A program made the translations under genes and the position numbers. Positions 47,171 to 55,477 of a stretch of 64,000 bases of DNA are shown piece by piece. The stretch lies in NCBI GenBank assembly GCA_023392075.1, contig JAEVZU010000076.1, forward strand, positions 1 through 64,000, written 5' to 3'. The first letter of the stretch is position 1, and the number at the start of each line of letters is the position of its first letter. This DNA is from Bacillota bacterium. Lineage in GTDB: Bacteria > Bacillota > Clostridia > Acetivibrionales > DSM-1351. The notes beneath the pieces were generated by a model. The model did no database searches. It was not told the DNA's origin and saw nothing but the letters and a program-made list of their open reading frames with translations.

Positions 47171-47359
47171 CAACTTCACTTCCCTTCGTGTGTAGTATAT
47201 GCTAAGTCAATTACTATTACTCCAAATGTAAATGAATAGTTTTTTTAGTCCGTTCCTTTAAGTTATGCTACATTATATGCACTGCATTTTTTATAGGTAC
47301 TACACCTTCAAGATTAATTTATAACAGAGCCATCGGCGTATTTCCTTTATTTTCAGAAC

Positions 47360-48130
47360 TCAAAAAGTACGCTGCCGCTTCTGTTCCACAGGAACTATTG
47401 TTCCTATGTCCATTAGCTTTCCATCATTAAGCATAACCACGTCTACACGTTTTAAACTTAAAAAGTCCATTATTTTATGGTAATTTTTGTGAAAGCGTAA
47501 ATCTCCCGCTATTGCAAGTTGGTTTTTTCCTATCAGACCAGTCGCTCCTCCGAAAAAACCCATATTAAACGGCTCCAACCTGATGGCTTCATCCGGTTCT
47601 ATCAGTAATGAGTCCAATCCGGCAGCAGAGACTCTTTTATGAATGTCTGAATCAGAGGTTATTATACTGCTTGAATCGGCTACACAGGTAAGACATTTGG
47701 AATAACCCTGATTTGTGTGAATAAATTCCACTCCTTTTGAGACAAGCAGCTCTCTGATAACCGGATCGGTATATTTGGTATTGTGAATGGCATAATTCCC
47801 GACTCTTGCAATGTTGTAAGCCACAGTCATAGGGTATTTGTCCCCCAACCTGGTCTTCCCCTGAATCAATTTAAAACCTCTCTCCCCAAGTGAAACCAGC
47901 AGCTGTTCCGGCGTACCGGGTGCGTAGACAAAAGCATCCCCTCCTATATGATGCAGCATGATGTCCGGATGAAATGCAACAGCATCATATACATCCGGGT
48001 GCGCTTCTGTAAGTATTGTTTCTATTTTCAGCTTTTCAAGTGCAGCTTTAATTTCCCGGGGTATCCTCCCGTCAACTATAACTGTGGTTACTGCCTCAGT
48101 TGGTAAATTTGGTATTTCTATCGGCCTCAA
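47360..48130 (-). CDS. Conserved clostridial protein, probable DUF6873 (GME-fold) family
   Basis: 256 residues from TTG 48130; an in-frame TAG lies two codons upstream, so the start cannot be further out. There are internal repeats of a beta-beta-alpha kind (FHPDIMLHHIGGDAFVYAPG; FFGGATGLIGKNQLAIAGDL), as in guanidino-group-modifying (GME) folds. CLTCVADSSSIITSDSDI near 145 holds conserved Cys and Asp. I recall related proteins as DUF6873 family; no activity is established. Confidence 0.65.
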   Translation of the reverse strand: MRPIEIPNLPTEAVTTVIVDGRIPREIKAALEKLKIETILTEAHPDVYDAVAFHPDIMLHHIGGDAFVYAPGTPEQLLVSLGERGFKLIQGKTRLGDKYPMTVAYNIARVGNYAIHNTKYTDPVIRELLVSKGVEFIHTNQGYSKCLTCVADSSSIITSDSDIHKRVSAAGLDSLLIEPDEAIRLEPFNMGFFGGATGLIGKNQLAIAGDLRFHKNYHKIMDFLSLKRVDVVMLNDGKLMDIGTIVPVEQKRQRTF

Positions 48131-48148
48131 ATCCTACCCCCATTACTC

Positions 48149-48339
48149 CAGAGGTCTGTAACACCTGAAAGTCACGTATTACCGACGGTTAAATTCCCGC
48201 AGAATTTCGTTGTCGTCACTGTCAATACATACAGTATTGCCTTTGTCCTCCGCCTTATCCTGCAAAAATCTTCCTCGCCGGCAATATTCGTTTTAGATGT
48301 TACAGACCTCTAGTACAATATAAGTTTTAGATGTTACAG
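48149..48339. repeat. Inverted and direct repeats enclosing a 165-bp segment
   Basis: CAGAGGTCTGTAACA (48149-48163) recurs inverted as TGTTACAGACCTCTA (48298-48312), and GTTTTAGATGTTACAG occurs twice directly (48290-48305 and 48324-48339), 34 bases apart. The enclosed DNA is more GC-rich than the flanks and has no ORF of note. It resembles a small non-autonomous element or its remnant. Confidence 0.45.
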
Positions 48340-48407
48340 TACCAGGTTTTGTTATAAATAAATATTTTTAGTATCACACATAATTTTTCTTTTTCATATT
48401 ATACTAA

Positions 48408-48560
48408 GGAATGACTTAATTAAATAGTTATTATTTTGAGTTACGTACTCGTCATTCCTTTGGAATGACTTAATTAAACAGTTATTATTTAGAATTAACC
48501 AGCTGTTGTTAAAATTCAGCACTCGTCCGAAATGGCATTCCTTTGGATGACTAAAATAAA
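48408..48560. repeat. Degenerate tandem repeat with terminal GGAATGAC/GTCATTCC
   Basis: GGAATGACTTAATTAAA starts at 48408 and again at 48462 (54-base period), with a weaker third copy (GGATGACTAAAATAAA) at 48545. Each unit ends with an inverted ATTCC, so it can fold on itself. Together with the features before and after, this accounts for much of the 750-base gene-free stretch at 48131-48881. Confidence 0.5.
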
Positions 48561-48581
48561 AGCATCAAGGTACTTTCAAAT

Positions 48582-48597
48582 ACATTAATGTTAATGT
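48582..48597. promoter_or_regulatory. Isolated LacI-type operator
   Basis: ACATTAATGTTAATGT differs from the perfect site at one central base (TG for CG). The nearest gene start is at 48882 on the plus strand. It could control a small transcript ending at the hairpin at 48733, or be chance in AT-rich DNA. Confidence 0.4.
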
Positions 48598-48732
48598 TAC
48601 CTGATCAGTAAATATTATTATCATAGACCTGATTATGGTTACAATAAACAGCGTTCTCTAAAAAACAGACTTCTTTGTACGCATCATATATCAGGACTAA
48701 CTGCCTGTGAAAACAGACGGTTATTTAAATAC

Positions 48733-48770
48733 ACCGCATTTCCCTTAAAAAAGGAAGTGCGGTTATTTTA
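48733..48770 (+). terminator. Orphan terminator-like hairpin
   Basis: ACCGCATTTCCCTT and AAGGAAGTGCGGT around a short A loop, followed on the plus strand by TTATTTTA. No plus-strand gene precedes it within the gap. Confidence 0.6.
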
Positions 48771-48881
48771 TGCCTGCAATTGCCGAAGTGAATAAAAAAT
48801 ATGTACATTAATTATAATATATTCAAGCACAATTTCTGATATAGAAATTTGCCAAAACTATCAAGAAAGGAAGTTATGACA

Positions 48882-49094
48882 ATGAGAACACCTTTGGATA
48901 GGGTTGCACTGGTATTGGTTATCATTGGAGCTTTAAACTGGCTTTCTGTTGGCTTATTCAGATATGACCTGGTTGCCTCCATATTTGGAACCGCTTCGCT
49001 TTTAACAAGGACAATATTTACTATAGTAGGTATTGCCGGTTTGTACAGCATAAGTCTTTTATTTAGGGAAACTGAAACTGCAAGAAATCATTAA
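48882..49094 (+). CDS. DUF378 small membrane protein
   Basis: 70 residues from ATG 48882, eight bases after AAAGGAAG. Two membrane helices with the family pattern LVIIGALNWLSVGLF (about 10-24) and TIFTIVGIAGLYSISLLF (about 43-60). Function unknown; DUF378 proteins are common in Firmicutes. A terminator follows directly, so it is monocistronic. Confidence 0.85.
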   Translation: MRTPLDRVALVLVIIGALNWLSVGLFRYDLVASIFGTASLLTRTIFTIVGIAGLYSISLLFRETETARNH

Positions 49095-49100
49095 TGGCCT

Positions 49101-49128
49101 AAAGTGGCGGGTACCTGACGCCACTTTA
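49101..49128 (+). terminator. Terminator after the DUF378 gene
   Basis: AAAGTGGCG and CGCCACTTT form a perfect 9-bp stem, followed by ATTAATTT. Confidence 0.8.
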
Positions 49129-49325
49129 TTAATTTAACGAGTTGTGCCGGTTAAATGACTCTCAACATTATATGGAATTATTTAACATTTTTATTTCCAG
49201 AATTTATTTTTAAAAAGTTATAAATTTCCGTAATAATTTTTCCGGTATTGCAAATTATATTAGTACACCAGCAAAAATCACTGATTACAGTGAAATATGG
49301 TGACACTAAAAGGAGGAATGCGATT

Positions 49326-49511
49326 ATGGCAAGTAGAAGTAATAACAGAAACACTGGTTTTGAGAACATGAAGTATGAAATAGCTTCTCAGGTGGGTGTA
49401 AACCTCAAAGAAGGTTACAATGGTGACTTGACTTCCAGAGAAGCTGGTAAGGTTGGTGGAAACATCACTAAGAAAGTATTCCAGACATTTAGAGATTCAC
49501 AGGGTAAGTAA
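49326..49511 (+). CDS. Alpha/beta-type small acid-soluble spore protein
   Basis: 61 residues from ATG 49326, preceded by AAAAGGAGGA. It has the two family blocks: KYEIASQVGVNLKEGYNG, which contains the GPR protease site within YEIAS, and LTSREAGKVGGNITKKV. It coats and protects DNA in the spore core and is degraded on germination. Expected transcription is by sigma-G in the forespore, though I did not assign the boxes. This is good evidence that the organism forms spores. Confidence 0.95.
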   Translation: MASRSNNRNTGFENMKYEIASQVGVNLKEGYNGDLTSREAGKVGGNITKKVFQTFRDSQGK

Positions 49512-49547
49512 TATTTGCAGGTGAGTGTCCTTAAAGGACGCAATAAT

Positions 49548-49580
49548 AAAAGGATGCCGTTTAGGACGGTGTCCTTTTAT
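49548..49580 (+). terminator. Terminator after the SASP gene
   Basis: AAAAGGATGCCGT and ACGGTGTCCTTTT with a 5-base loop and trailing T run. Confidence 0.85.
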
Positions 49581-49726
49581 TTAATTAAACATATTTACAA
49601 ATAAACCCTTTATAAGTAGTGAATATTTCTATATAATTGAATTTATAAGTTAATTGCAGCAAGCCTGTACATATTTTGCGGGGAGAATGGATTTTCTTAT
49701 AAAATAATAACAAGGAAACGGATTCT

Positions 49727-50776
49727 ATGACAACATTTAAAACAATCCTCACAAGTCAAATGACAAGGCGTATACTAATACTTCTTGCTTTCGGATTAGG
49801 TATCTACTTTTTAAGAGGTATGGCAAACATGTTTTTGCTGACCTTCATATTTGCTTATCTCGGCTATACTGCGCAAAATTTTGTTTTTAAAAGGGCCAAA
49901 AATCTTAATTCAAGAGTATTAAAGGCTATTATCATCACAGTATATCTTGCAATCCTGACACTTGCCGTTTATGTACTGTATCTGTATATCCCGAAAATAA
50001 TTTCCGAAGTAAACTCAATCATACAGCAGGCAATTGTTTTCTTAAACGGTACCTATGAAAATGACACTTTGAATTACATCATATCACTTTCAAAGGAATT
50101 CAAGGTATCAACATATATAAACAATAATTATGAAGGTTTGATCAAATCCATCACCAATATAGGTAAATGGGGAATTGATATCTTTATAGCCCTCATATTG
50201 AGCTTGTTTTTTATACTTGAAAAAAACAGGATTGTTAAATTCACATCACATTTTCAAAATAGTAAAATTAAGGTTGTATATGATGAAATGGCATTTTTCG
50301 GAAGAAAATTTCTTCAGTCCTTCGGAAAAGTGATCCAAACACAGATAACCATATCATTCATTAATACTGTCCTGTCAGTGATAATGCTGTATGTACTCAA
50401 TTTTCCCCAGGTATTGGGCCTGGGAGCCATGATATTCGTATTGGGACTTGTGCCTGTTGCCGGTGTGGTTATTTCGCTGATACCTTTAGCGATTATAGCT
50501 TTTACCATCGGCGGTTTTAGAATGATTATTTATGTACTCATCCTGATTGCAATATTACATGCCCTGGAGAGTTATATTCTCAACCCCAAACTTATGTCCC
50601 AGAAGACAAAGCTGCCGGTGTTTTATACCTTCGTAGTTCTGATCGTATCAGAGCATATTCTGGGGATCTGGGGACTTATAATAGGAATTCCGATATTTAT
50701 TTTTATACTGGATGTACTTGAGGTAAAAAACCCTGACGTGCCTGCTGCTGCGGAGCCTGAGTCCAGGGGCAGATGA
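49727..50776 (+). CDS. AI-2E family transporter (YdiK/PerM-like permease)
   Basis: 349 residues with about eight membrane segments. Two hydrophobic stretches lie near the N-terminus (15-45), an amphipathic region at 80-140, then LILSLFFILEKNR near 155 and the family core FVLGLVPVAGVVISLIPLAIIAF near 240, and HALESYILNPKLM near 285. Members are exporters or sodium/proton antiporters with poorly known substrates; the AI-2 name is historical. AAGGAAACGG precedes the ATG. Confidence 0.88.
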   Translation: MTTFKTILTSQMTRRILILLAFGLGIYFLRGMANMFLLTFIFAYLGYTAQNFVFKRAKNLNSRVLKAIIITVYLAILTLAVYVLYLYIPKIISEVNSIIQQAIVFLNGTYENDTLNYIISLSKEFKVSTYINNNYEGLIKSITNIGKWGIDIFIALILSLFFILEKNRIVKFTSHFQNSKIKVVYDEMAFFGRKFLQSFGKVIQTQITISFINTVLSVIMLYVLNFPQVLGLGAMIFVLGLVPVAGVVISLIPLAIIAFTIGGFRMIIYVLILIAILHALESYILNPKLMSQKTKLPVFYTFVVLIVSEHILGIWGLIIGIPIFIFILDVLEVKNPDVPAAAEPESRGR

Positions 50777-50828
50777 AAAAGCACCGGAAGGTTTGGTCAA
50801 ATTTTATTTATTATTGAGGAGGTTGTTT

Positions 50829-51089
50829 ATGGCTTGCTATAATGTTATGACTGTTCTGACAAGCAGCAGAACTGAAAATGTTCCTGATATGCAGCATGTT
50901 TTTACTGAATCAGGCTGTATTATAAAGACAAGACTGGGGATTCACGATGCAGGTGAGGACTTTTGCTCAAACGAAGGCCTTATTATACTTCATTTGATTG
51001 GATCTGATAAAGAAATACTTGAGTTGGAAGAAAACTTGAACAAAATCCCGGGTGTTAAAGCAAAAAACAGCCAGATTTGTTCAGATTAA
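50829..51089 (+). CDS. Small ACT-like protein, TM1266 (iron-only hydrogenase system regulator) type
   Basis: 86 residues from ATG 50829, preceded by TGAGGAGG. The beta-alpha-beta pattern with TRLGIHDAGEDFCSNEGLII and ELEENLNKIPGVKAK fits the TM1266/ACT-like family (about 80 residues). Family members are putative regulators with no proven ligand. It follows the AI-2E gene by 52 bases and may be cotranscribed. Confidence 0.65.
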   Translation: MACYNVMTVLTSSRTENVPDMQHVFTESGCIIKTRLGIHDAGEDFCSNEGLIILHLIGSDKEILELEENLNKIPGVKAKNSQICSD

Positions 51090-51129
51090 ATACCACTAAA
51101 TTAATTATAATATATTACCGGAGTTATAT

Positions 51130-51366
51130 ATGGCTGAAACAAAGCAATGTAAAGAATGTATGGGAATGTTTCAATATACCACCAGTGACGGTCTTTGTCT
51201 GAATTGCAGCCAGAGAAACGAACTGGAATTTAAAAAAATAAAGAACTATTTGAAGCTGAATCCAAGAGCTACAATAGGTAAAATTGCCACTGATCTGGAC
51301 ATTAAAGTTGCCCATATTCAAAAATTTGTTGATGAAGGAAGACTTGAGATCATTGATAAACAGTAA
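51130..51366 (+). CDS. Zinc-ribbon/HTH small protein, YvyF-like
   Basis: 78 residues. A zinc ribbon (CKECMGMFQ...CLNC, Cys at about 7, 10, 24, 27) is followed by a helix-turn-helix-like part (RATIGKIATDLDIKVAHIQKFVDEGRLEI). The layout is that of the flagellar-operon protein YvyF (TIGR03826), which is small and of unknown function. No flagellar gene is adjacent. The ribosome binding site is weak (CCGGAG). Confidence 0.7.
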   Translation: MAETKQCKECMGMFQYTTSDGLCLNCSQRNELEFKKIKNYLKLNPRATIGKIATDLDIKVAHIQKFVDEGRLEIIDKQ

Positions 51367-51376
51367 AATAGAAAAT

Positions 51377-51405
51377 TAAAAAAGCCGGCATCAGCCGGCT
51401 TTTTA
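51377..51405. terminator. Bidirectional terminator between convergent genes
   Basis: AAAAAAGCCGGC ATCA GCCGGCTTTTT, a perfect stem serving both the zinc-ribbon gene (plus) and the YebC gene (minus). Confidence 0.9.
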
Positions 51406-51409
51406 CCAA

Positions 51410-52147
51410 TCATTCTTCATCCTGTTCCCAGCTGTGATATACATTGGATACATCATCCAGGTCTTCCAGGTTTTCAATTAACTTATCCATAAACTTGATC
51501 TGCTCGGGATCTGTAAGCTTTGTAGTAGTTGCAGGAATCCTTGACACTTCGGCTTCGAGGAATTCATATCCCTTGTTTTCAAGTGCTTCACGTACAGCTG
51601 AAAAATCTGCAGGATCAGTCAATATTTCAAATACATCACCATCTGCCTTGAAATCCTCTGCACCGACCTCAAGAACTTCCATCATAAGATCATCTTCGCT
51701 GATTTTTCCGTCATTCTCAATAACAATAACTCCTTTTTTATTGAACATAAAGGAAACACAGCCGCTCTGACCCAGATTTCCTCCGAATTTATCAAAATAA
51801 TGTCTCAAATCCCCAGCAGTCCTGTTTCTGTTATCGGTGGTACATTCACAAATAACAGCTACTCCGCCCGGACCGTAACCTTCATAGGTTATTTCCTCAT
51901 AATTTGCATTATCACCGTCACCGGCAGCCTTTTTTATACTTCTCTGAATATTATCATTAGGCATATTGACAGCTTTGCATTTGGCAATAACATCCTTCAG
52001 TTTGGAATTTGTATTAGGATCTGCACTTCCACCAACTTTAACGGCAATTTGAATTTCTCTGCCAAGTTTAGTAAAGACTTTTCCCTTCTTTGCGTCGGCT
52101 TCTCCCTTTTGACGCTTGATATTGGCCCATTTTGAATGCCCTGACAT
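51410..52147 (-). CDS. YebC/PmpR family protein (TACO1-like)
   Basis: 245 residues from ATG 52147, preceded by GGGAGG; a GTG seven codons upstream is not needed. Family hallmark MSGHSKWANIKRQKGEADAKKGKVF at the N-terminus, NMPNDNIQRSIKKA near 70, and YEGYGPGGVAVICECTTDNRNRTA near 100. Family members act as transcription regulators or as translation factors that relieve ribosome stalling at proline stretches. It is a single gene ending at a shared terminator. Confidence 0.95.
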   Translation of the reverse strand: MSGHSKWANIKRQKGEADAKKGKVFTKLGREIQIAVKVGGSADPNTNSKLKDVIAKCKAVNMPNDNIQRSIKKAAGDGDNANYEEITYEGYGPGGVAVICECTTDNRNRTAGDLRHYFDKFGGNLGQSGCVSFMFNKKGVIVIENDGKISEDDLMMEVLEVGAEDFKADGDVFEILTDPADFSAVREALENKGYEFLEAEVSRIPATTTKLTDPEQIKFMDKLIENLEDLDDVSNVYHSWEQDEE

Positions 52148-52248
52148 AAATACCTCCCTAATGCTCACTGCATTATAATAAACATTGCTGATTAATTTTG
52201 AATTATTCCTTAAACATTATAATAGTAATTCCTCAAATAATCAACCTT

Positions 52249-52899
52249 CTAACATATGAGTTTACCTTCACCGTTCAATGTTATGTATTCCTTTTCACCG
52301 CATTCGATGATGGCCCTGCCATTTGTGTTCTCAACAATCTCCCTGATTAAAGCTTCCTCGCTTCCGTCTTCAATCAGGACTGTTAATTCAACATCCTGCC
52401 CATATTGTATATCCTTTATTATATTATTGTTTGTCATAAGCATATTCTGCAATTTTCCAAACAGTGTATATTCAAGCATTATGTTAATATTTACACATAA
52501 TTTCCGAGTAACTACTTCAGCAGCCTCCAGACCCAGAGAAGCCCCGTGACTGTATGCACGTATCAAACCGGATGCACCCAGAAGCGTACCGCCGAAATAC
52601 CTTGTCACAACAACGGCAACATTTTGCACACCCGTTCTCCTTATCACCTCAAGCGCCGGCATTCCGGCCGTTCCTGACGGTTCGCCGTCATCGCTGTATC
52701 TCTGGATGAGGCTGTCACCGTTTATGGAATAGGCATAAACATTGTGAGTGGCATTCCAGTGCCTGGCTTTTATCTCATTTATAAATTCAACGGCGTCCTC
52801 TTCAGAAGATACCGGCTTTACATTTGTTATAAATTTCGACTTCTTTTCCTCAAACTCTGTTGCAGCAGTATTGAGAACTGTTTTAAATTCGGATATCAT
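52249..52899 (-). CDS. YigZ/IMPACT family protein
   Basis: 216 residues. IMPACT N-terminal domain with KKSKFITNVKPV near 20, ATHNVYAY, RYSDDGEPSGTAGMPALEVI near 67 and VVVTRYFGGTLLGASGLIRAYS near 98, followed by the C-terminal DUF1949-like ferredoxin fold (about 140-205). Family members bind ribosomes or GCN1-like partners; the bacterial role is uncertain. Confidence 0.93.
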   Translation of the reverse strand: MISEFKTVLNTAATEFEEKKSKFITNVKPVSSEEDAVEFINEIKARHWNATHNVYAYSINGDSLIQRYSDDGEPSGTAGMPALEVIRRTGVQNVAVVVTRYFGGTLLGASGLIRAYSHGASLGLEAAEVVTRKLCVNINIMLEYTLFGKLQNMLMTNNNIIKDIQYGQDVELTVLIEDGSEEALIREIVENTNGRAIIECGEKEYITLNGEGKLIC

Positions 52900-52994
52900 T
52901 TAGCCTCCATAAAACGTTAAGTAGCTGAATAGTAATTATTATACCTCAGTATACAGGAAAATTAAAGGCTGCAAGGTTTTCCATACAATAAAAT

Positions 52995-53021
52995 CAGCAC
53001 TCTCCGTCATAGAGAGTGCTG
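52995..53021 (-). terminator. Terminator after the Nudix gene
   Basis: CAGCACTCTC and GAGAGTGCTG form a perfect 10-bp stem; the minus strand continues ATTTTATT. Confidence 0.8.
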
Positions 53022-53056
53022 TAATATACCTGGTTTATTATTGTCAAACTTAATAA

Positions 53057-53491
53057 TTAAAAGCCCGCTGCATTAGAATTTTCAACCTTGCAATACTTTG
53101 AGTAAGAACAGTTTATAAGGGCTCTGTCCTGACTGTAAGTTATTTTTTGCAGAGCTTCTTCAATGGTGAAATAATCGCCATCGGTAAAGTTCTCTTCCTT
53201 ATTGATTTCAAATTTATCATCGAGGGATTTCATGACATACCATGTAATTTTATTGCAGACTGGCCTTTGACGTGTTACTGAAAAGAATTCGTAATTGGTA
53301 TTACCCGCAGTAGAAATAATTTCGGCATTAATTCCTGTTTCTTCTTTAACTCTTCGCCTCGCAACCTCATCGGGATATTCCCCACTCTTTATTATCCCTT
53401 TTGGAAGCACCCACTCATCCTTCTCATTTTTGAGAAGAAATACTTTCTCTCCGGAAAAGACAACACCACCTGCGCAGTTTCTAACAAGCAT
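53057..53491 (-). CDS. Nudix hydrolase with a variant Nudix box
   Basis: 144 residues from ATG 53491, eight bases after GGAAGGGG (an in-frame TTG lies two codons earlier). The Nudix box runs GIIKSGEYPDEVARRRVKEE-TGI, about residues 34-56. By family knowledge the core is R-E-U-x-E-E; here the Glu after Arg is Arg, while the two metal-binding Glu (KEE) are kept. The rest of the fold is ordinary. Substrate unknown; it could hydrolyse a nucleoside diphosphate derivative or be impaired. Confidence 0.88.
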   Translation of the reverse strand: MLVRNCAGGVVFSGEKVFLLKNEKDEWVLPKGIIKSGEYPDEVARRRVKEETGINAEIISTAGNTNYEFFSVTRQRPVCNKITWYVMKSLDDKFEINKEENFTDGDYFTIEEALQKITYSQDRALINCSYSKYCKVENSNAAGF

Positions 53492-53650
53492 AATCAAAAC
53501 CCCTTCCCTGATAGATTTTTTTGAGTTTTCAGAATAATCAAATAATAATATAACTATTCATATGTATACATTATCAAACTATTCCTTATTATTTCCAATG
53601 CATAGAATTTAATACATTCTATTATAAATATAATACCGTACTTATATATA

Positions 53651-55477
53651 TTATACAAGGATAAATTCTTCGAGTTTACCAATTTTGTCTAATTTCACTA
53701 AAGCCTTGACCTGTATTCCGTTTTCCAGGTACTCCTGATTGATTATTTGCCCGTACTTGTAGATATATGGCAATATCCATCCCTCATTATATGGTATGAG
53801 CAAATTTATTTCCCTGAGCCTGTCCTTAAACCCTTCTGTAATTTGTTCAAGAAGACTGTCAATACCGGTTCCGGTAACTGCCGATATTTCACAGACCGAC
53901 GAATATCCCATGGAATTTATCCGGCCGCCCGAAGTCACAAGATCCTGCTTGTTTAGTACAAGTATTGTATTTTTCGAGGAAGCGCCCAATTCATCCAACA
54001 GTCCTTCCACAACACTGATCTGCATGGCCGCATTCCCATTTGAAGCGTCAACAACATGCAGCAGCATATCTGCATGCACTGCTTCCTCCAGTGTTGACTT
54101 AAATGCCTCTATCAAAGCATGGGGCAGCTTTCTTATAAAGCCGACCGTATCCACCAGTACGGCTTCCCTTCCGTCAGCCAGTATCAGCTTGCGGGCCGAC
54201 GGATCGAGGGTGGCGAACAGCTTATCCTCCACAAATACGGTCGCTCCGCACAACCTGTTCATAAGCGTTGATTTTCCTGCATTTGTATAACCAACGATAG
54301 CTATAACAGGCACATTGTTTTTGCTTCTTGTGCTCCGCATAAAATCTCTTCTCTTCTCAAGCTGCTCCAGCTCTCTCTCAAGACCGGATATTCTCCTGCG
54401 GATATGCCGTCTGTCCACCTCCAGCTTTTTCTCACCGGGTCCGCGTGTTCCGATACCTCCGCCCAATCTGGACAGTTCGGACCCCAGACCTATGAGCCGG
54501 GGAAGTTGATACTTGAGCTGTGCCAGCTCCACCTGAAGCTTGCCTTCCTTTGATATGGCTCTCTGGGCGAAAATATCCAATATTAGTGCAGTACGGTCAA
54601 CCACCCGTACACCTGTTGCATCTTCTATATTTCTAATTTGAGCACCCGAGAGCTCATCGTCGAAAATGAGCAGCTGAACGTCCCTTGCCTGGCACAGCAG
54701 GGACAGCTCTTCGATTTTCCCTTTTCCCACATAGTAGGCAGAGTCCTGGGCCTGCTTACGCTGGAGGACTTTATCCACAACAATTGCTCCCGCAGTCCTG
54801 GCCAGTTCCTCAAGCTCGTCGAGAGAATCCTCCGCATCCTTGAGAGAGACACTCTCCAGCCTGCTCCGGCCGGTTTCCAGTCCCACAAGTATGGCTTTCT
54901 CGGCCTCTTCTTGAATTTCATATATATCTCCCCCCGCCGAGGCGTCAAGTTCCTCTATGATTTTATACAGATAGTTAAGCCTCGGCTCTCCCAGTGTAAA
55001 CGGGCCATACACATCCACATCCTGCCCGGCCGACAGACAGCCTGCATATATTTCACCGGGCTGTCCGTCATTTATGCCCATAGCCAGCATTGCATCCAGC
55101 CTTAGCTTTTGCAGTGTACTTATATCAACCTGTGACAGCATCCCATTTCCTCCGGGATGTGTATGAATACATCTGATGGCGGACAGTCTGGATTTTCCTC
55201 TCCTGTTGTCCAGCTGGGGCAGTGATACCGTTCCGCTGTCGCCAACACTTATGTCAACTACAATTCCTCTTCTGTTTATAAGAACAGATATCTCCCTGTT
55301 TATCTCATGAGAAATTCTTGCTATGGTTTCAGCCAATTCAACAGGCACAAGTTCCCTGGATCCGAATTTTTTATCATATAACTCCTCAAGCTCGTTAAGA
55401 AGCCTCTCCTTGATGGATTGGGTATTTCCGTTAATATTTATAAGCTCGCCTCCTATAATCCAGGTACGCCGGCACAC
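53651..55477 (-). CDS. hflX: GTPase HflX with N-terminal JAMM-like domain
   Basis: 608 residues as an open frame. The HflX core begins near 200 (ILVGLETG, then AGAIVVDKVLQRKQ) with the glycine-rich GIGTRGPGEKKLEVDRRHI near 345 and the G domain from about 393 (GYTNAGKST, DTVGF, NKQD). HflX binds ribosomes, splits stalled 70S and hydrolyses GTP. The first ~190 residues are extra compared with E. coli HflX and carry IHTHPGGNGMLSQVD near 102, which fits the JAMM/MPN pattern HxHP...S..D with an upstream Glu (NREISVLI near 58). The GTG at 55477 has no ribosome site, whereas a perfect AGGAGG lies seven bases before ATA 55441 in frame, so the true start may be non-canonical. Confidence 0.92.
   Translation of the reverse strand: MCRRTWIIGGELININGNTQSIKERLLNELEELYDKKFGSRELVPVELAETIARISHEINREISVLINRRGIVVDISVGDSGTVSLPQLDNRRGKSRLSAIRCIHTHPGGNGMLSQVDISTLQKLRLDAMLAMGINDGQPGEIYAGCLSAGQDVDVYGPFTLGEPRLNYLYKIIEELDASAGGDIYEIQEEAEKAILVGLETGRSRLESVSLKDAEDSLDELEELARTAGAIVVDKVLQRKQAQDSAYYVGKGKIEELSLLCQARDVQLLIFDDELSGAQIRNIEDATGVRVVDRTALILDIFAQRAISKEGKLQVELAQLKYQLPRLIGLGSELSRLGGGIGTRGPGEKKLEVDRRHIRRRISGLERELEQLEKRRDFMRSTRSKNNVPVIAIVGYTNAGKSTLMNRLCGATVFVEDKLFATLDPSARKLILADGREAVLVDTVGFIRKLPHALIEAFKSTLEEAVHADMLLHVVDASNGNAAMQISVVEGLLDELGASSKNTILVLNKQDLVTSGGRINSMGYSSVCEISAVTGTGIDSLLEQITEGFKDRLREINLLIPYNEGWILPYIYKYGQIINQEYLENGIQVKALVKLDKIGKLEEFILV

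Noticed and set aside
48290..48339. CRISPR-like repeat pair (GTTTTAGATGTTACAG twice)
   Set aside because: Only 16 bases are shared, there are just two copies with an 18-base gap, no third unit and no cas gene nearby.
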